In this document: positions 5,979 through 6,847 of the stretch, in pieces
Layout of the letters: each line of letters starts with the position of its first letter
How positions within the stretch are numbered: the stretch's first letter is position 1
Notes under the pieces: generated by a model
Told to the model about the DNA's origin: nothing
The model's database searches: none
What the model saw: only the letters and a program-made list of their open reading frames with translations
Assembly (NCBI GenBank): GCA_005884855.1
Contig: VAZS01000246.1
Span: 1 to 6,847 of the forward strand
Length of the DNA: 6,847 bases
DNA from: Alphaproteobacteria bacterium
GTDB taxonomy: Bacteria > Pseudomonadota > Alphaproteobacteria > Rhizobiales > Xanthobacteraceae
Reading direction: 5' to 3'
Made by a program: the position numbers and the translations under genes

Positions 5979-6847
5979 ATGGAAACATTGCTGCTTCCGT
6001 TCTCGCCGCGGTTCATCGTCCTTACGATCTGCGCCGTGGTCACCGCGCTGCTTCTCGGTATCGGGATTGTGGATCGCAAAGTCCTCGATCTGATTTTGAT
6101 ACCGCTCATCATCTTCGCTGGCCTGACGGCGCTTGGCATTCGCGACCTCATCCAAAAGAATCATGCGGTTCTGCGCAATTATCCGATCTCGGCGCATTTG
6201 CGTTTCCTGCTGGAAGAGATCAGGCCGGAGATGCGTCAGTACTTCTTCGAGAGCGAGAAGGACGGGATGCCGTTCAGCCGCGACACCCGCGCGGTGATCT
6301 ATCAGCGGGCGAAAATGGTACTCGACAAGCGCCCGTTCGGCACACAAGAGGATGTCTATCGTGACGGCTATGAGTGGATCCACCATTCGGTGGCGCCAAA
6401 GCCCCGTGCGAGCGAAAAGTTTCGCCTCACCATCGGCGGTCCGGATTGCACGAAGCCGTATTCGGCATCGGTTTTCAACATCTCGGCGATGAGCTTCGGC
6501 GCGCTCAGTCCCAATGCGGTGCGCGCGCTCAACGCCGGCGCGAAAAAGGGCGGCTTCGCGCATGACACGGGCGAGGGCGGCGTCAGTCCCTATCACCGCG
6601 AGAACGGCGGGGATCTGATCTGGGAGATCGGCTCCGGATATTTCGGCTGTCGCAACCGCGACGGCTCGTTCAATCCGGATGAATTCGCTCGCGTCGCTTC
6701 CGAAAACCAGATCAAGATGGTCGAACTCAAGATCAGCCAGGGCGCGAAGCCCGGACACGGCGGGGTGCTGCCGGCGGCGAAGGTCTCGGAAGAGATCTCG
6801 AAGATCCGGGGCGTCGCCATGGACGAGGACTGCATCTCCCCAGCTAC
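5979..6847 (+). CDS. FMN-binding glutamate synthase family protein (N-terminal part, 3' end outside window)
   Basis: The frame opens at ATG 5979 behind GGAGGGG and has no stop to the window edge, giving 289 codons. Residues about 12-31 and 36-54 are two hydrophobic segments, a hairpin membrane anchor usual for this roughly 500-540-residue family. Next come PFSRDTRAVIYQRAK, GGPDCTKPY, then the GOGAT core: NISAMSFGALS (167-177), GGFAHDTGEGG (191-201), WEIGSGYFGCR (215-225), KISQGAKPGHGG (251-262) and DEDCISP near the edge. These match the FMN and Fe-S synthase domain of GltB, but there is no N-terminal amidotransferase domain with a catalytic cysteine. Biochemical role is unsettled: it may be a glutamate synthase-like or other FMN oxidoreductase at the inner membrane face. 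It is divergent from the ATP-grasp gene and may share regulation with it. Family certain, function inferred. Confidence 0.93.
   Translation, partial: METLLLPFSPRFIVLTICAVVTALLLGIGIVDRKVLDLILIPLIIFAGLTALGIRDLIQKNHAVLRNYPISAHLRFLLEEIRPEMRQYFFESEKDGMPFSRDTRAVIYQRAKMVLDKRPFGTQEDVYRDGYEWIHHSVAPKPRASEKFRLTIGGPDCTKPYSASVFNISAMSFGALSPNAVRALNAGAKKGGFAHDTGEGGVSPYHRENGGDLIWEIGSGYFGCRNRDGSFNPDEFARVASENQIKMVELKISQGAKPGHGGVLPAAKVSEEISKIRGVAMDEDCISPA

Noticed and set aside
5928..6758. 276-codon open frame on the minus strand
   Set aside because: It lies opposite the clear glutamate-synthase-family frame, has arginine- and alanine-rich composition without domains, and no ribosome site; it mirrors the codon bias of the real gene.

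Overview
The window looks like accessory chromosome of a GC-rich alphaproteobacterium, most likely the Bradyrhizobium/Rhodopseudomonas group. This rests on overall gene style and on a palindromic intergenic element (around 576-716) with the GTCATTGC / GAAGCAATCC words I associate with interspersed repeats of that group; no database was consulted.

Left end (1-549, + strand): the C-terminal half of a class A flavoprotein hydroxylase that resembles 3-hydroxybenzoate 6-hydroxylase, which makes gentisate. It converges with a minus-strand aromatic gene set, and the repeat element fills the space between the two 3' ends (550-764).

Minus-strand block, in order of transcription: an ATP-grasp ligase of unknown substrate (5660-4692), a CurA/leukotriene-B4-dehydrogenase-like NADP reductase (4632-3616), an aroyl-CoA flavin hydroxylase of the salicylyl-CoA 5-hydroxylase type (3546-2396) and a benzoate-CoA-ligase-family enzyme (2399-765). 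The last two overlap by ATGA. Ligase plus hydroxylase is the known logic of CoA-dependent hydroxylation of salicylate or 4-hydroxybenzoate to gentisyl-CoA, so the window may hold two routes that meet at gentisate: direct hydroxylation of 3-hydroxybenzoate, and activation followed by hydroxylation. The CoA hydroxylase is interrupted: its N-terminal and C-terminal parts lie in different frames, and the switch falls at a run of seven C (3279-3285). One missing base restores a 383-residue protein, so it is either a recent pseudogene or a sequence error.

Right end (5979 to the edge, + strand): the N-terminal 289 codons of a membrane-anchored FMN-binding glutamate-synthase-family protein, transcribed divergently from the ATP-grasp gene. 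The 318-base divergent region (5661-5978) is unusually structured. It has a dense cluster of TTGC/GCAA half-sites with a perfect 12-base palindrome, a perfect 8+8 inverted repeat at 5883-5914, and a 15-base dyad touching the Shine-Dalgarno sequence of the glutamate-synthase-like gene. I see no tRNA, rRNA, CRISPR array, insertion sequence or phage gene.
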